Position numbers and translations under genes: made by a program | DNA from: an uncultured Leptolyngbya sp. | GTDB taxonomy: Bacteria; Cyanobacteriota; Cyanobacteriia; Phormidesmidales; Phormidesmidaceae | Reading direction: 5' to 3' | DNA length: 7,743 bases | Assembly: GCA_937899365.1 (NCBI GenBank) | Contig: CALBPH010000095.1 | Coordinates: forward strand, 1-7,743 | The notes under the pieces: model-generated | What the model was told of the DNA's origin: nothing | What the model saw: only the letters and a program-made list of their open reading frames with translations | Databases searched by the model: none | Part shown: positions 6,625-7,743 of the stretch, in pieces | Numbering within the stretch: the first letter of the stretch is position 1 | Layout of the letters: each line of letters starts with the position of its first letter

Positions 6625-7371
6625 GTGACTGTTCTTCCTGCTCCGCTCAAAAAGCTATTTGTCATGGGTTTACCGGTACATGCAAGTACCGACTATGTGG
6701 GCTGGCTGCTGGAAACGATGCAGTCAGGAGTCGGTGGCCATGTAATCACCCTGAATGCGGAAATGTGCGTCCAGGCTGAAACCAATATCGATCTACAAAA
6801 GATTGTTCAGAACGCCACACTAGTGATTCCCGACGGAGCCGGTGTAGAGCTCTATTTTCGGTGGGTGCAGCGGCGCAAACTCAAGCGATATGCCGGTATT
6901 GAGTTTGCCGCAGATATACTAAAACGGCTCCAGCCCACTGAACCAGTGGTGTTTTATGGTGGGGCTCCAGATTTAGCTCAGTCTGCCGCCCAACATTGGC
7001 AGCGGCAATGTCCAGATTTAAAGGTTGCGATCGCACAGCACGGCTATCTCTCAGATCCCGAGCAGCTAGAGTTCCAAGCCCAACTCCAGAAACTACAGCC
7101 CAGCATCATCTTTGTCGGTCTAGGGGTACCCCGCCAAGAGTTATGGATTGCAGCCCACCGTCAGCTTTGCCCCCATGCAATCTGGATCGGTGTGGGCGGC
7201 AGCTTTGATATTTGGGCCGGGACCAAGCAGCGAGCCCCCCGTTGGATGTGCAATAACAATCTCGAATGGCTCTATCGGCTCTACCAAGAGCCCTGGCGCT
7301 GGCGACGGATGCTGGCACTACCCAAATTTGTCTGGCGCTCCATCGGCTATGACCTAGGTTGGCGTTCTTAA
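6625..7371 (+). CDS. WecG/TagA/CpsF family glycosyltransferase (GT26)
   Basis: This family transfers a sugar, commonly N-acetylmannosamine or its uronic acid, from a UDP-sugar to a polyprenyl-linked sugar during assembly of surface polymers on the cytoplasmic membrane face. The 248 residues match the family length. Visible motifs are VITLNAEM with T42 and N44, VIPDGAGVE with D70, VGLGVPRQELW at 164-174, GVGGSFDIWAGTKQRAPRWM at 189-208, and NLEWLYRL followed by PWRWRRM at 223-229. T42, N44 and D70 align by motif with catalytic-pocket residues of the TagA/TarA enzymes, so the protein looks intact. The C-terminal Arg-rich segment fits the membrane-associating appendage of the family. GTG 6625 is the only start before an in-frame TAG at 6616 that keeps the first beta-strand (KLFVMGLPV); no Shine-Dalgarno sequence is seen. 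Cyanobacteria lack classic teichoic acid, so the product is probably extracellular or capsular polysaccharide; the donor and acceptor cannot be read from the sequence. Confidence 0.93.
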   Translation: MTVLPAPLKKLFVMGLPVHASTDYVGWLLETMQSGVGGHVITLNAEMCVQAETNIDLQKIVQNATLVIPDGAGVELYFRWVQRRKLKRYAGIEFAADILKRLQPTEPVVFYGGAPDLAQSAAQHWQRQCPDLKVAIAQHGYLSDPEQLEFQAQLQKLQPSIIFVGLGVPRQELWIAAHRQLCPHAIWIGVGGSFDIWAGTKQRAPRWMCNNNLEWLYRLYQEPWRWRRMLALPKFVWRSIGYDLGWRS

Positions 7372-7401
7372 GCTGATTGACCATTACAGATTAAGCACGC
7401 C
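7361..7401. repeat. Imperfect stem-loop across the end of the glycosyltransferase gene
   Basis: Bases 7361-7371 (GGCGTTCTTAA) pair with 7391-7401 (TTAAGCACGCC) at ten of eleven positions around a 19-base loop; the single mismatch is 7366 against 7396. The left arm includes the last codons and the TAA stop. There is no T-run after the right arm, so this is not a standard intrinsic terminator. It might protect the mRNA 3' end or slow transcription. Confidence 0.4.
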
Positions 7402-7422
7402 AAACACATGAGCCCAAAACCC

Positions 7423-7430
7423 TATAAAAT
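7423..7430 (+). promoter_or_regulatory. Possible -10 element upstream of the right-edge gene
   Basis: TATAAAAT lies 112 bases before the ATG at 7542 and resembles a -10 box. No good -35 is found at 16-18 bases upstream. A second AT-rich candidate, TATATT, lies at 7464-7469, also without a convincing -35. They are recorded because the 170-bp gap holds no gene and the right-edge gene probably needs its own promoter. Confidence 0.2.
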
Positions 7431-7541
7431 TTTGTCAAGAGACTGGACATTTGTCGCATTACCTATATTCTTGTACAGAGACAAAGTGCAGCCCCGAACT
7501 TCTGAGTCCAATCTCTGCCCCTAGTAATACCGTTCCCCCCT

Positions 7542-7743
7542 ATGACATCTGCCGTGACTCCGCCTAAAACCCATTACAACCGTCGCCAACAAACTCAAAC
7601 AAGACGTGCTGTAAGGTTTCAGACAGCTGCGGTAGTGCCCCCCATAGCATCACCAAACCAGCAATCAGCTCCAAACACACAGGCAGCTGCAGCCCCTAGC
7701 CCCAAACAAACACAGGTGACGCTAGCTGGCGTCAATAAGACCT
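7542..7743 (+). CDS. Partial hypothetical protein, Pro/Gln/Ala-rich N-terminus
   Basis: An open frame begins at ATG 7542 and is still open at the right edge: 67 complete codons plus one base. An in-frame TGA at 7503 with no ATG, GTG or TTG in between makes this ATG the natural start, although no Shine-Dalgarno sequence precedes it. The visible part is low complexity: a basic stretch at residues 9-25 (KTHYNRRQQTQTRRAVR) followed by a Pro/Gln/Ala/Ser-rich segment to about 56. There is no membrane helix or signal peptide so far. Such tails often precede a membrane segment or a folded domain in envelope proteins, but nothing here identifies the family. Absence of stops over 67 codons and even protein-like composition support a real gene; the product is unknown. 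Confidence 0.6.
   Translation, partial: MTSAVTPPKTHYNRRQQTQTRRAVRFQTAAVVPPIASPNQQSAPNTQAAAAPSPKQTQVTLAGVNKT

Noticed and set aside
7106..7384. Minus-strand open frame of 92 codons over the glycosyltransferase 3' half
   Set aside because: It is antisense to the conserved GLGVPRQELW and GSFDIW region of a clear enzyme, with no family resemblance.

Overview
The window looks like chromosomal DNA of a cyanobacterium. The octamer GCGATCGC (HIP1), over-represented in many cyanobacterial genomes, occurs five times (1030, 3078, 4036, 4630, 7027). The proteins also resemble cyanobacterial families: an SMC with the Walker B variant AFDEVDMFLD, a double PRC-barrel protein, a YqgF-fold protein beginning with FDPG, and an MlaE permease related to plastid Ycf63/TGD1. 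The species cannot be named from the sequence alone. No phage genes, insertion sequences, tRNA, rRNA or CRISPR array were seen.

Layout. From 64 to 852 (+) lies an MlaE-type lipid ABC transporter permease, with a good ribosome binding site and a consensus -10 box just inside the window. It converges on a YqgF/RNase H-fold gene (889-1332, -) with a 36-bp gap. A 356-bp non-coding stretch follows, carrying a candidate promoter and a 14-bp site that fits the cyanobacterial LexA box (1672-1685). This stretch leads into a large smc gene (1710-5474, +). Next come a double PRC-barrel protein (5614-6426, +), a WecG/TagA/CpsF family glycosyltransferase (6625-7371, +), and the first 67 codons of an unrecognised Pro/Gln/Ala-rich protein that runs off the right edge (from 7542, +).

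How the genes may fit together. The genes are mostly housekeeping: envelope lipid transport, nucleic acid processing, chromosome organisation, and envelope glycan assembly. The four plus-strand genes from smc onward are separated by 139-198 bp gaps, so they need not form one operon. I found no clearly new multi-gene system. The points most worth a second look are the LexA-like operator directly in front of smc, a roughly 80-residue acidic low-complexity insert within the SMC N-terminal head, and the adjacency of smc with a PRC-barrel protein that has a disordered, charged tail.
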